Shown here: in pieces, positions 1 to 5,393 of the stretch
Position numbering within the stretch: the stretch's first letter is position 1
How the letters are laid out: each line of letters begins with the position of its first letter
NCBI GenBank assembly: GCA_016288355.1
Contig: JAEEYY010000207.1
Span: 1 to 6,008, forward strand
Length of the DNA stretch: 6,008 nucleotides
Direction of reading: 5' to 3'
Source: Synergistes sp.
Lineage (GTDB): Bacteria > Synergistota > Synergistia > Synergistales > Synergistaceae
Translations under genes and position numbers: made by a program
The notes under the pieces: generated by a model
Database searches by the model: none
The model's input: the letters and a program-made list of their open reading frames with translations, nothing else
Told to the model about the DNA's origin: nothing

Positions 1-121
1 ATGGCACTTCGGCGATGATGTCTCCGGTGCTTGAGTCCGTTATCGGCATATATCTGTCTGTTTCTGATTCCAGCCATTTACCGTCGATACAGTACTTTTT
101 TCTTTCTATTGCTGCGCTCAT
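1..121 (-). CDS. mmsA: Aldehyde dehydrogenase, methylmalonate-semialdehyde dehydrogenase-like (N-terminus only)
   Basis: Reading the minus strand from an ATG at 121-119 gives 40 open codons to the window edge, so only the N-terminus is present. It includes KKYCIDGKWLES and TDSSTGDIIAEVP. These match the N-terminal aldehyde dehydrogenase pattern (I-N/D-G-x-W, then a P/S-x-TG-E/D-x-I-A-x-V-P strand), and the spacing resembles CoA-acylating methylmalonate-semialdehyde dehydrogenase (MmsA/IolA). That family oxidises methylmalonate or malonate semialdehyde with NAD+ and CoA to propionyl- or acetyl-CoA in valine or inositol breakdown. A Shine-Dalgarno AAAGGGGA (minus strand, 128-135) sits 6 nt before the ATG, which supports this start. 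The catalytic Cys and Glu lie outside the window, so another aldehyde dehydrogenase subfamily is possible. The family call is fairly sure and the substrate less so. Confidence 0.75.
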   Translation of the reverse strand, partial: MSAAIERKKYCIDGKWLESETDRYMPITDSSTGDIIAEVP

Positions 122-157
122 GCAAATTCCCCTTTCGTATGATGTCTGCTGCGGTCT

Positions 158-171
158 GTCTGCCGGCAGAC
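158..171. repeat. Perfect 14-bp palindrome in the leader of the aldehyde dehydrogenase gene
   Basis: GTCTGCCGGCAGAC is identical to its reverse complement. It lies about 37 nt upstream of the aldehyde dehydrogenase ATG, between that start and the candidate -10 box. Further GTCTG units at 144-148 and 154-158 lie beside it in the same orientation. It could be a repressor operator or a 5-bp RNA hairpin with a CCGG loop. No T-run follows on the minus strand, so it is not an intrinsic terminator. The palindrome is seen directly; its function is inferred. Confidence 0.45.
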
Positions 172-197
172 GAAAATACATTGTCTCATTTGCGTAT

Positions 198-226
198 AGA
201 ATAGCATAAATCGGTTATTAAAGGGT
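198..226 (-). promoter_or_regulatory. Candidate extended -10 promoter for the aldehyde dehydrogenase gene
   Basis: On the minus strand TGCTATTCT (206-198) fits an extended -10 element (TGn followed by a TATAAT-like box). The hexamer 17 bp upstream, ACCCTT (226-221), is a poor -35. This is the arrangement expected when an extended -10 compensates for a weak -35. The leader would be about 70 nt and would contain the 158-171 palindrome. This is consensus matching by eye only. Confidence 0.4.
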
Positions 227-255
227 ACTGCTTATGGATATTAAGGTGACAGTAC
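225..255. repeat. Spaced inverted repeat GTACTG-N19-CAGTAC
   Basis: GTACTG (225-230) and CAGTAC (250-255) are exact inverted arms separated by 19 bp. On the plus-strand RNA the pairing can extend through A-U and G-U pairs (222-224 with 256-258). One arm touches the weak -35 of the candidate aldehyde dehydrogenase promoter, so a regulator-binding site is plausible. Six-base arms are short enough to arise by chance. Confidence 0.3.
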
Positions 256-262
256 TTTAGTT

Positions 263-303
263 AAAAAAACAGGAATGGAGGCAAAGCTGCCAACCATTCC
301 TGT
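263..303 (-). terminator. Rho-independent terminator of greA
   Basis: On the minus strand, 28 nt after the greA stop, an ACAGGAATGG arm (303-294) pairs with CCATTCCTGT (278-269). Inside it a second stem, GGCA/TGCC (291-288 with 283-280), closes a 4-nt loop. Seven T residues (269-263) follow on the minus strand. A long GC-containing stem followed directly by a T-run is a classic intrinsic terminator. It ends greA transcription before the aldehyde dehydrogenase gene. The plus-strand side has no comparable T-run, so it appears to work in one direction. Confidence 0.9.
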
Positions 304-330
304 CTGTTATCTGTTATCAGATCAGTCCTG

Positions 331-834
331 CTATTTGAGCTGTATCTTTTTTACTTTTAGGTGGCGTATGCCGCGCGGTGTCCTGGCTATTGTCTCTTCA
401 TCGACATGTTTGCCCATCAGAGCCTTGCCGACGGGGCTTGCGGCCGAGATCTTTGATTCTTTTATATCGGCCTCTTCGGTGCCTACCAGAGTATAGGTAT
501 AGGTCTGATCTTTGTCCAGATCTTCTATCGTCACCGTGGTGCCGAGGCTTACGACGCTTGTGTCTATATCTTCGGTCTCGACTATTTTCGCCTGGGAGAG
601 CTGGTATTCGAGCTGAAGTATCCTGTTTTCGATCTTTTCCTGTTCTTCTTTTGCGGCATGATATTCCGCGTTTTCGCTCAGGTCGCCGAATGCTCTTGCC
701 TCTTCCAGTTTGGCGGCTATCTCCGAGCGTCCGTCTGTACGAAGAGATACGAGCTCAGACTTGAGTTTCTCGTACCCCTCTCTGGTCATTATAACTTTAT
801 CGTCCGCTGACTTTGCCACAATAACCCCACCCAT
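331..834 (-). CDS. greA: Transcription elongation factor GreA
   Basis: GreA inserts its coiled coil into the secondary channel of RNA polymerase and stimulates cleavage of backtracked RNA so that stalled complexes restart. The 167-residue product shows the two-domain layout. An N-terminal coiled coil (about residues 16-85) carries the hallmark GDLSENAEYHAAKEEQ at 50-65, with the acidic tip residues D51 and E54 matching the catalytic Asp and Glu of the family. A C-terminal FKBP-like domain includes SPVGKALMGK at 133-142. The usual length is about 158 residues. The start is uncertain. The ATG at 834 has a purine-rich AGAGAAGAG upstream, whereas a GTG at 819 (162 residues, beginning MAKSADDK) has a good GGGTGGGG five bases before it and gives a more typical length. 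The stop is TAG. The gene is a single-gene transcript with its own promoter and terminator. The identity is very secure. Confidence 0.97.
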   Translation of the reverse strand: MGGVIVAKSADDKVIMTREGYEKLKSELVSLRTDGRSEIAAKLEEARAFGDLSENAEYHAAKEEQEKIENRILQLEYQLSQAKIVETEDIDTSVVSLGTTVTIEDLDKDQTYTYTLVGTEEADIKESKISAASPVGKALMGKHVDEETIARTPRGIRHLKVKKIQLK

Positions 835-859
835 ACTCTTCTCTTTTTAAATCGTACGA

Positions 860-888
860 ATCTTATCAGAAAACTGAGTAAAATTCAA
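860..888 (-). promoter_or_regulatory. Sigma-70-type promoter of greA
   Basis: On the minus strand TTGAAT (888-883) is followed by a 17-bp spacer and TAAGAT (865-860). A TG lies one base upstream of the -10 (868-867), which makes it an extended -10. Both hexamers, the spacing and the TG agree with a housekeeping-sigma promoter. Transcription would start near 852-854, giving a leader of about 20 nt to the ATG at 834 or about 35 nt to the GTG at 819. Confidence 0.75.
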
Positions 889-897
889 ACGCAAAAT

Positions 898-928
898 TTG
901 ATTTCAAGTAATGTGTATTAAATATAAT
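898..928 (+). promoter_or_regulatory. Possible promoter for the rnj operon
   Basis: A perfect TATAAT (923-928) lies in the AT-rich region upstream of rnj. The nearest -35-like hexamer is TTGATT (898-903) with a 19-bp spacer, which is longer than ideal. A second -10-like box, TATTAT (939-944), lies exactly one repeat unit downstream. If used, the rnj leader would be about 95-100 nt long and would contain the A-rich tract at 945-960. In DNA this AT-rich a TATAAT can occur by chance. Confidence 0.35.
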
Positions 929-941
929 GTGTATTAAATAT
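910..941. repeat. Exact tandem duplication of a 16-bp AT-rich unit
   Basis: AATGTGTATTAAATAT occurs twice, directly abutting, at 910-925 and 926-941. It lies in the divergent region between greA and rnj. The repeat junction creates the TATAAT at 923-928, and the end of copy two begins the TATTAT at 939. The repeat lies just upstream of the greA -35 box and about 90 bp upstream of the rnj start. It could be paired regulator sites or a replication-slippage duplication. Confidence 0.7.
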
Positions 942-1000
942 TATGAAAAAACAAAAAAAATGTAAAGTGCACGCAATATCATAGCTCAAACTTAAAAGTA

Positions 1001-1014
1001 ATGATATCATGATA
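1001..1014. promoter_or_regulatory. Overlapping palindromes just upstream of the rnj ribosome binding site
   Basis: ATGATATCAT (1001-1010) and TATCATGATA (1005-1014) are both perfect 10-bp palindromes and overlap by six bases. They end two bases before the G-rich Shine-Dalgarno of rnj. They could be an operator or a small mRNA hairpin acting on rnj translation. Simple AT-rich palindromes are common by chance, so function is only a possibility. Confidence 0.25.
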
Positions 1015-1032
1015 CTGGGGGGAGTTGTGTTT

Positions 1033-2745
1033 ATGACAGATCCCGAAGAGAAAACAAATACGGGCCAGCGCAGAACGCGGAAGAAAAAATCCGACCTCTT
1101 CATATGCCCTCTCGGTGGAATGGGTGAGATCGGGAAGAATCTCACAGTCTTCGGATACGGGGAAGATATTATCGTAGTAGACTGCGGGCTGAAATTCCCT
1201 GAAGAAGATATGCTGGGGATAGATTTTGTGATACCCGACGCCTCTTTTCTCATTGAAAACAAATCTAAGATACGCGGAGTATTCATTACTCACGGACATG
1301 AGGATCATATAGGCGCACTGCCTTTTATACTGCCGCGTCTTGACGTGCCGGTCTACTGCTCGCGCCTCGCCGGAGGACTCATAGAAAATAAGATGCAGGA
1401 CGCAGGCAGCGGATATCAGCCTGATTTTCGCTATATGGAAGCCGGAGACAGAGTCTCAGTCGGCTGCTTCGAAGTGGATTTTATCCGCATGTGCCATTCC
1501 ATTCCAGAATCTTTCGCGGCGGCGATCCATACGCCTGCCGGGATTATAGTGCACAGCGGCGATTTCAAGTTTGACCCTACGCCATTAGACGGCAACCGTG
1601 CGGACTACAGCGCGCTTGCCCGCCTGGGAGACGAAGGGGTGCTGCTGCTGCTCTCTGATTCCACGAATGTCGAAAGACAGGGGGCAACGCCGTCTGAAAA
1701 AATGATAGGGCAGACATTTGAGCGGCTTTTCCGGCTTTATAAAGACCGCAGGATAGTTGTGGCCACATTTGCCAGCAATCTGAACAGGACAAGGATGATA
1801 CTCTCGGCAGCGCTCCGCTTCAACCGAAAAGTTCTGCCTGTAGGGCGGAGCATGATTGCCAATATAGAGCTTGCCGCGGATCTCGGCATACTTGATATCC
1901 CGGAAGGCCTGATACTTTCGCCGCAGGAAGCGGAGGCCCTGCCTGACAACCACGTTGTTATCCTTACCACGGGAAGCCAGGGTGAGCCCTTCTCCGGGCT
2001 TGTAACTATGAGCCGCGGCACTCACAGGCAGATAAAGCTGGGCGCAAGGGACCTTGTCGTTATATCCGCAACGCCTATCCCGGGCAATGAAAAGCTTGTC
2101 AGCCAGACGGTAAACAGGCTTTTTGCCTGCGGAGCTGAGGTCATTTACGAAGGCGACGAGAAGATTCATGTGTCGGGGCATGCGTCTCGAGATGAACTGA
2201 TGCTGATGCTCAGCCTTACGCGTCCAAAGTTTTTTGTACCGTGCCACGGCGAATACCGGCACCTTGTACGCCATGCGCAGCTGGCAAAGGAGATGGGGGT
2301 CAGCCCGAAGAATATTTTTATCCTGCAGAACGGCGATATCCTGAGATTCAGCGGTTCCTCCAAAGCTGAAGTGTCGGGGCATGCGCCTGCCGATTCAGTT
2401 CTTATAGACGGCTTTGTGCTGGGTGAGTTTGAAGGCAGCATCCTGAGGGAGAGACGGGAAATGGCCGAAAACGGCGTCGTCGTTGTCTCTTTGGTGCTGG
2501 ACAGCAATATGCGTCCCGCGGCCCCTGTGCAGATACAGACGCGCGGCAGCGTTTACTCTTCCGAAGATACTGATACCTTCCGCGAGATTGAAACGGCGGT
2601 CATGACTGCTCTTGCTCAGTTCTCGCGGCTGCCCGGCGCGCGCAGGGAGGCGCTGCCGACAGAGATCAGAAAGAGGATCCGGGAAAAGTTTGATCTTAAC
2701 CCGCGCTGTTATCCGGCGATAATCCCTCTTATTGCATATATTTGA
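1033..2745 (+). CDS. rnj: Ribonuclease J (metallo-beta-lactamase/beta-CASP RNase)
   Basis: RNase J is a cytoplasmic zinc-dependent enzyme with 5'-3' exonuclease and endonuclease activity, central to mRNA decay and rRNA maturation in bacteria that use it. The 570-residue product is close to the usual 550-560 plus a basic N-terminal tail (RRTRKKK). Metal-ligand motifs are present: HGHEDH at 87-92, H155 in CHSIPES, D177 in HSGDFKFD and H405 in PCHGEYRHL. Other family marks are SDSTNVERQG, TGSQGEPFSG, SATPIPGNEKLVS and SGHASRDEL, and the protein ends in a C-terminal domain with NPRCYPAIIPLIAYI. I chose the ATG at 1033 because GGGGGGAG (1017-1024) lies 8 bases before it. An in-frame ATG at 1009 precedes that site and would add 8 atypical residues. 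The gene diverges from greA and leads the plus-strand operon. A 15-bp DNA repeat (2170-2184 and 2371-2385) encodes VSGHA twice. Confidence 0.97.
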   Translation: MTDPEEKTNTGQRRTRKKKSDLFICPLGGMGEIGKNLTVFGYGEDIIVVDCGLKFPEEDMLGIDFVIPDASFLIENKSKIRGVFITHGHEDHIGALPFILPRLDVPVYCSRLAGGLIENKMQDAGSGYQPDFRYMEAGDRVSVGCFEVDFIRMCHSIPESFAAAIHTPAGIIVHSGDFKFDPTPLDGNRADYSALARLGDEGVLLLLSDSTNVERQGATPSEKMIGQTFERLFRLYKDRRIVVATFASNLNRTRMILSAALRFNRKVLPVGRSMIANIELAADLGILDIPEGLILSPQEAEALPDNHVVILTTGSQGEPFSGLVTMSRGTHRQIKLGARDLVVISATPIPGNEKLVSQTVNRLFACGAEVIYEGDEKIHVSGHASRDELMLMLSLTRPKFFVPCHGEYRHLVRHAQLAKEMGVSPKNIFILQNGDILRFSGSSKAEVSGHAPADSVLIDGFVLGEFEGSILRERREMAENGVVVVSLVLDSNMRPAAPVQIQTRGSVYSSEDTDTFREIETAVMTALAQFSRLPGARREALPTEIRKRIREKFDLNPRCYPAIIPLIAYI

Positions 2746-2761
2746 GGTCGTTTTTTGTTTT

Positions 2762-2782
2762 TGCGGCATGACTGCTGCCGCA
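2762..2782 (+). other. Intercistronic stem-loop between rnj and the phosphate transporter gene
   Basis: TGCGGCA (2762-2768) and TGCCGCA (2776-2782) form a perfect 7-bp GC-rich stem with a 7-nt loop, 16 bases after the rnj stop. The T-rich tract (2751-2762) comes before the stem rather than after it, and the sequence after it is TAGTACGATGAGG, so it is not a standard intrinsic terminator. It may stabilise one side of the transcript or mark an RNA-processing boundary. The transporter's Shine-Dalgarno (GAGGAGAG, 2792-2799) begins 9 bases after the stem. Confidence 0.55.
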
Positions 2783-2806
2783 TAGTACGATGAGGAGAGA
2801 TATCTT

Positions 2807-4423
2807 ATGTTGTCAATGAGCGATCTGTTCCAGGTCCTGGCAGGTGTGGGAGTCCTTATATATGGAATCATAATAATGGGAGATTCCCTGCAGATAATAG
2901 CCGGCGACCGTCTCCGCAAGCTCATAGGTTCGCTGACGTCTACGCCTGTAAAGGGACTTCTGGTTGGCACTGTTGTCACGTCTATCCTGCAGAGCAGCGG
3001 AGCCACAACAGTCATGGTGGTCAGCTTTGTGGATATAGGATTTATGAATCTTACTCAGGCCATAGGGGTCATCCTGGGCGCCAACATAGGTACTACAGTT
3101 ACCGGACAGCTGATTGCATTTGACATTACCAACGTCGCTCATATATGCGCTCTGATAGGCGCAGGCATCTGTATACTGGCCCACGAAAAAAGAACGAAGC
3201 GTATAGGCGCCTGCATCGTGGGCTTTGCGCTGCTGTTTATAGGCATGGAGATGATGAAAGGACCGCTCTCGTTTTTTAAAGAACGCCCCGACATCATCGC
3301 GGCATTCAGCAGTCACCCGGCGATCGCCTTTATAGCGGGACTTGTGCTTACTCTGATCGTTCAGTCCAGCTCTGCCACCGTAGGGCTCACGATGGCAGTA
3401 GCCGCACAGGGTATCATACCTTTGCAGACAGCGATAATAATCATACTGGGAGACAATATTGGATCAACTATAGCGGCAGTGCTTGCGTCTCTTGGTGCAA
3501 ACAGGGCCGCAAAACAGGCCGCCGCGGCCCACGTCATGATAAAAGTGCTGGGCACAGCGGTCATTTTGCTGATTCTGCCATTCTATACAACTTTGATAGA
3601 AATGACGGCAGCGACGATCTCCAGACAGGTGGCTAACGCACATACTATTTTCAATATCATAACGGCTCTGCTTTTCCTGCCTTTTGTTTCCCAGTACGCG
3701 GCTTTTATAAAAAAGATCATTCCTGATAATGAGAGCGTGAGGACGGTCGGCCCGATATATCTGAATCCCGCGCTTATTTCGGTTTCCAGCGCGGCGGCTG
3801 TCGACGCCGTGCGCAAAGAGATGATACGGCTCTCCAGGACCACCCGTCAGATGATAGAAGACTGCCGCAGGCTGCTTACTGAGAACGACACGAAGCTGGC
3901 GGATGATATTTTGCGTACCGAAGCGGATGTAAATGATATTACGCATGATATAGTCCAGTACGCCGCACGGGTGGGGCAGTCGAGGCTGTCGACCGGCATG
4001 TCGACGATGCTTAGCCTTTCTATCAATGCGGTGAGCGACGCCGAGCGCATAGGCGACCACGCCGAAAACATCGTTGAAATGTATTACTACCTTCACGACC
4101 ACCACCTCTCTCTTTCCGCAAAAGCCCTTGAGGATGGAAACGAGCTCTTCCTGCTTGTCCTGAAGGCGCTTGACAAAAGCATCGAGGCTCTCGACGTGGA
4201 AAGCCCGGGGATCGCGGCGGAAGTTATTGAGCTTGAGCAGGAGATAGACGATACAGAAAAGGCTTTGCGCTCACAGCATATAGAACGCCTTAACAAGGGG
4301 CTCTGCGTACCGGGGGCCGGAGTGGTGTTTATTGATATACTAAGCAATCTGGAAAGAGTAGGCGACCACGCCACGAACCTTGCCGAAATGGTTTTGGAAG
4401 TAGACAAACTGCACAAAAAGTAA
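2807..4423 (+). CDS. Na+/phosphate cotransporter, NptA/YjbB type, with C-terminal PhoU-like domain
   Basis: This family (Na/Pi cotransporter II, SLC34-related) moves inorganic phosphate with sodium across the cytoplasmic membrane. The 538-residue protein has the inverted-repeat core. Repeat one has QSSGATT at 62-68 and GANIGTT at 91-97. Repeat two has QSSSAT at 186-191 and GDNIGST at 215-221. Hydrophobic segments fill roughly residues 8-310. The soluble remainder (about 330-538) is a helical PhoU-like domain with two metal-binding-type motifs, DAERIGDH (411-418) and LERVGDH (515-521). Bacterial homologues commonly have this fusion, and its cytoplasmic PhoU part is thought to regulate transport. 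The ATG at 2807 has GAGGAGAG seven bases upstream; the in-frame ATG at 2816 is too far from it. The gene follows rnj by 61 nt and precedes uppP by 38 nt. The family is secure. Transport direction (uptake or export, as proposed for E. coli YjbB) is not decided by sequence. Confidence 0.93.
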   Translation: MLSMSDLFQVLAGVGVLIYGIIIMGDSLQIIAGDRLRKLIGSLTSTPVKGLLVGTVVTSILQSSGATTVMVVSFVDIGFMNLTQAIGVILGANIGTTVTGQLIAFDITNVAHICALIGAGICILAHEKRTKRIGACIVGFALLFIGMEMMKGPLSFFKERPDIIAAFSSHPAIAFIAGLVLTLIVQSSSATVGLTMAVAAQGIIPLQTAIIIILGDNIGSTIAAVLASLGANRAAKQAAAAHVMIKVLGTAVILLILPFYTTLIEMTAATISRQVANAHTIFNIITALLFLPFVSQYAAFIKKIIPDNESVRTVGPIYLNPALISVSSAAAVDAVRKEMIRLSRTTRQMIEDCRRLLTENDTKLADDILRTEADVNDITHDIVQYAARVGQSRLSTGMSTMLSLSINAVSDAERIGDHAENIVEMYYYLHDHHLSLSAKALEDGNELFLLVLKALDKSIEALDVESPGIAAEVIELEQEIDDTEKALRSQHIERLNKGLCVPGAGVVFIDILSNLERVGDHATNLAEMVLEVDKLHKK

Positions 4424-4461
4424 AATACGGCCTGACGCGCCAAAAACAAAGAGGTTGAGAT

Positions 4462-5271
4462 ATGGATCTTAAAGTGGTTTTGCTCGGATTTATTCAGGGG
4501 CTGACGGAGTTCTTGCCTGTCAGCAGCTCGGGGCATTTAGCTCTTGCGAAGATATTTCTGGGGATGGAGCTTCCTCCGCTTAATTATGACCTTGTCCTGC
4601 ATGTTGCCACAGTGCTTGCCACAATGATCTTCTTTGCCCCGGACAGTTTGGAGCTTCTGGCAGAGTGGTTTTCCGGCTTTTTCAGCTCAGCCCGCAGAAA
4701 GAGCGCCGGATGGCGCATAGGCTGGGCCGTTATTGCCGGCACCGTGATAACGTCTGTCATAGGCATATTTTTAAAGAAATACGCTGAAGAAGCGTCTTTG
4801 AATTCACTTGCCGTCGCCGCCGGCCTGATCGTTACTTCGATCGTGCTGTTCATTTCAAGAAAAATGGGAAAAGGCTGCGGTCACGTGTCGTTCATGGACG
4901 GCATTTATGTGGGGATCGCTCAGGGACTTGCGGTGTTCCCCGGCGTATCGCGTTCCGGTATGACGATAATGGCAGGTCTTGCGGCGGGGCTGTCCAAAGA
5001 GGAGGCTTTCCGCTTCTCGTTTCTCTTATCTGTCCCTGCGATACTTGGAGCGACTGTGTTGAAGGCGGCAGAGATAGGAGGATGGCGTGAGTTTGTATCA
5101 ACGCTGCCCCCGGGATGGTATCTAGGAGCCCTGTGCTCTTTTATTACCGGGCTTGTTTCGCTGTTTATACTGAAAAGGCTTGTGATAGCGTCGAAATGGT
5201 GGCTCTTTGGGATATACTGCCTTGCTGTCGGACTTGCCGCTGCCGGTGCAGCATATCTGGGAGTGTGGTAA
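4462..5271 (+). CDS. uppP: Undecaprenyl-diphosphate phosphatase (BacA/UppP family)
   Basis: UppP dephosphorylates undecaprenyl diphosphate to undecaprenyl phosphate, regenerating the lipid carrier for peptidoglycan and other envelope polymers and releasing phosphate. Raised levels give bacitracin resistance. The 269-residue length is typical. The two signature regions are present: GLTEFLPVSSSGHL at 13-26 (acidic E16 and serine-rich loop with H25) and PGVSRSGMTI at 160-169 (catalytic-type R164). About seven to eight hydrophobic membrane segments span the protein, the last near the C-terminus. GAGGT (4451-4455) lies six bases before the ATG. The stop TAA (5269-5271) shares its final A with the ATG of the next small ORF. 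No residue expected in these motifs is missing. The gene sits in the apparent rnj operon, directly after a phosphate transporter gene. Confidence 0.97.
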   Translation: MDLKVVLLGFIQGLTEFLPVSSSGHLALAKIFLGMELPPLNYDLVLHVATVLATMIFFAPDSLELLAEWFSGFFSSARRKSAGWRIGWAVIAGTVITSVIGIFLKKYAEEASLNSLAVAAGLIVTSIVLFISRKMGKGCGHVSFMDGIYVGIAQGLAVFPGVSRSGMTIMAGLAAGLSKEEAFRFSFLLSVPAILGATVLKAAEIGGWREFVSTLPPGWYLGALCSFITGLVSLFILKRLVIASKWWLFGIYCLAVGLAAAGAAYLGVW

Positions 5272-5393
5272 TGCTGCGGCCTTTTGAGAAAACTTTCCCG
5301 GTCCGTGGGCGCGCAGCTGTTTTGCCGTGCGGGAAGCGGGAGTCTTCCGGCGCGCATTGGCTGACGACGCATGAGAAGGGGCTGCTGCGGTAA
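5271..5393 (+). CDS. Unrecognised 40-residue ORF coupled to uppP and maf
   Basis: I do not recognise this protein. The ATG at 5271 overlaps the uppP stop by one base (TAATG), and GGGAG (5259-5263) lies seven bases before it, a well-spaced ribosome binding site. The TAA at 5391-5393 directly abuts the maf ATG, so the ORF exactly fills the gap and is placed for translational coupling on both sides. The product starts MLRPFEK and ends HEKGLLR. It is basic (8 Lys/Arg against 3 acidic residues), has one cysteine (C20) and one tryptophan (W30), and has no membrane segment or signal peptide. Third positions are mostly G or C. Against it, CGG arginine codons are used three times in 40 codons, no family is evident, and a strong stem-loop lies inside. 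It may be a real small protein, a coupling leader that only delivers ribosomes to maf, or a chance ORF. Confidence 0.5.
   Translation: MLRPFEKTFPVRGRAAVLPCGKRESSGAHWLTTHEKGLLR
5326..5354 (+). other. Stem-loop inside the uppP-maf small ORF
   Basis: Positions 5326-5336 can pair with 5344-5354. There are ten pairs, one of them G-U, interrupted by a single G-G mismatch (5331/5349), around a 7-nt loop (CGGGAGT). The stem is GC-rich. No T-run follows, so it is not a terminator. It lies about 40 nt before the maf start and could slow ribosomes, affect maf translation or be an RNase site. It could also be a chance fold in GC-rich coding sequence. Confidence 0.4.

Noticed and set aside
15..209. Plus-strand 64-residue open frame at the left end
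   Set aside because: It overlaps the minus-strand aldehyde dehydrogenase start and its control region, and it has no recognisable motif.
378..764. Plus-strand 128-residue open frame opposite greA
   Set aside because: It lies wholly antisense to a secure greA gene, has an arginine-rich low-quality composition, no ribosome binding site that stands out, and no family motif.
1009..1032. ATG at 1009 as the start of rnj
   Set aside because: The G-rich Shine-Dalgarno (1017-1024) lies after this ATG and is correctly spaced for the ATG at 1033. The eight extra residues do not resemble RNase J N-termini.
1585..2382. Minus-strand 265-residue open frame opposite rnj
   Set aside because: It is antisense to the conserved catalytic and beta-CASP regions of RNase J and shows no recognisable protein motif. 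It is best explained as a codon-bias shadow.
3464..4105. Minus-strand 213-residue open frame opposite the phosphate transporter gene
   Set aside because: It is a shadow of the transporter gene, rich in His and Arg, with no motif and no promoter or Shine-Dalgarno of note.
5115..5270. Longer version of the small ORF starting inside uppP
   Set aside because: This stretch is the out-of-frame reading of the conserved uppP C-terminus. Only the part from the ATG at 5271 has its own well-placed Shine-Dalgarno.
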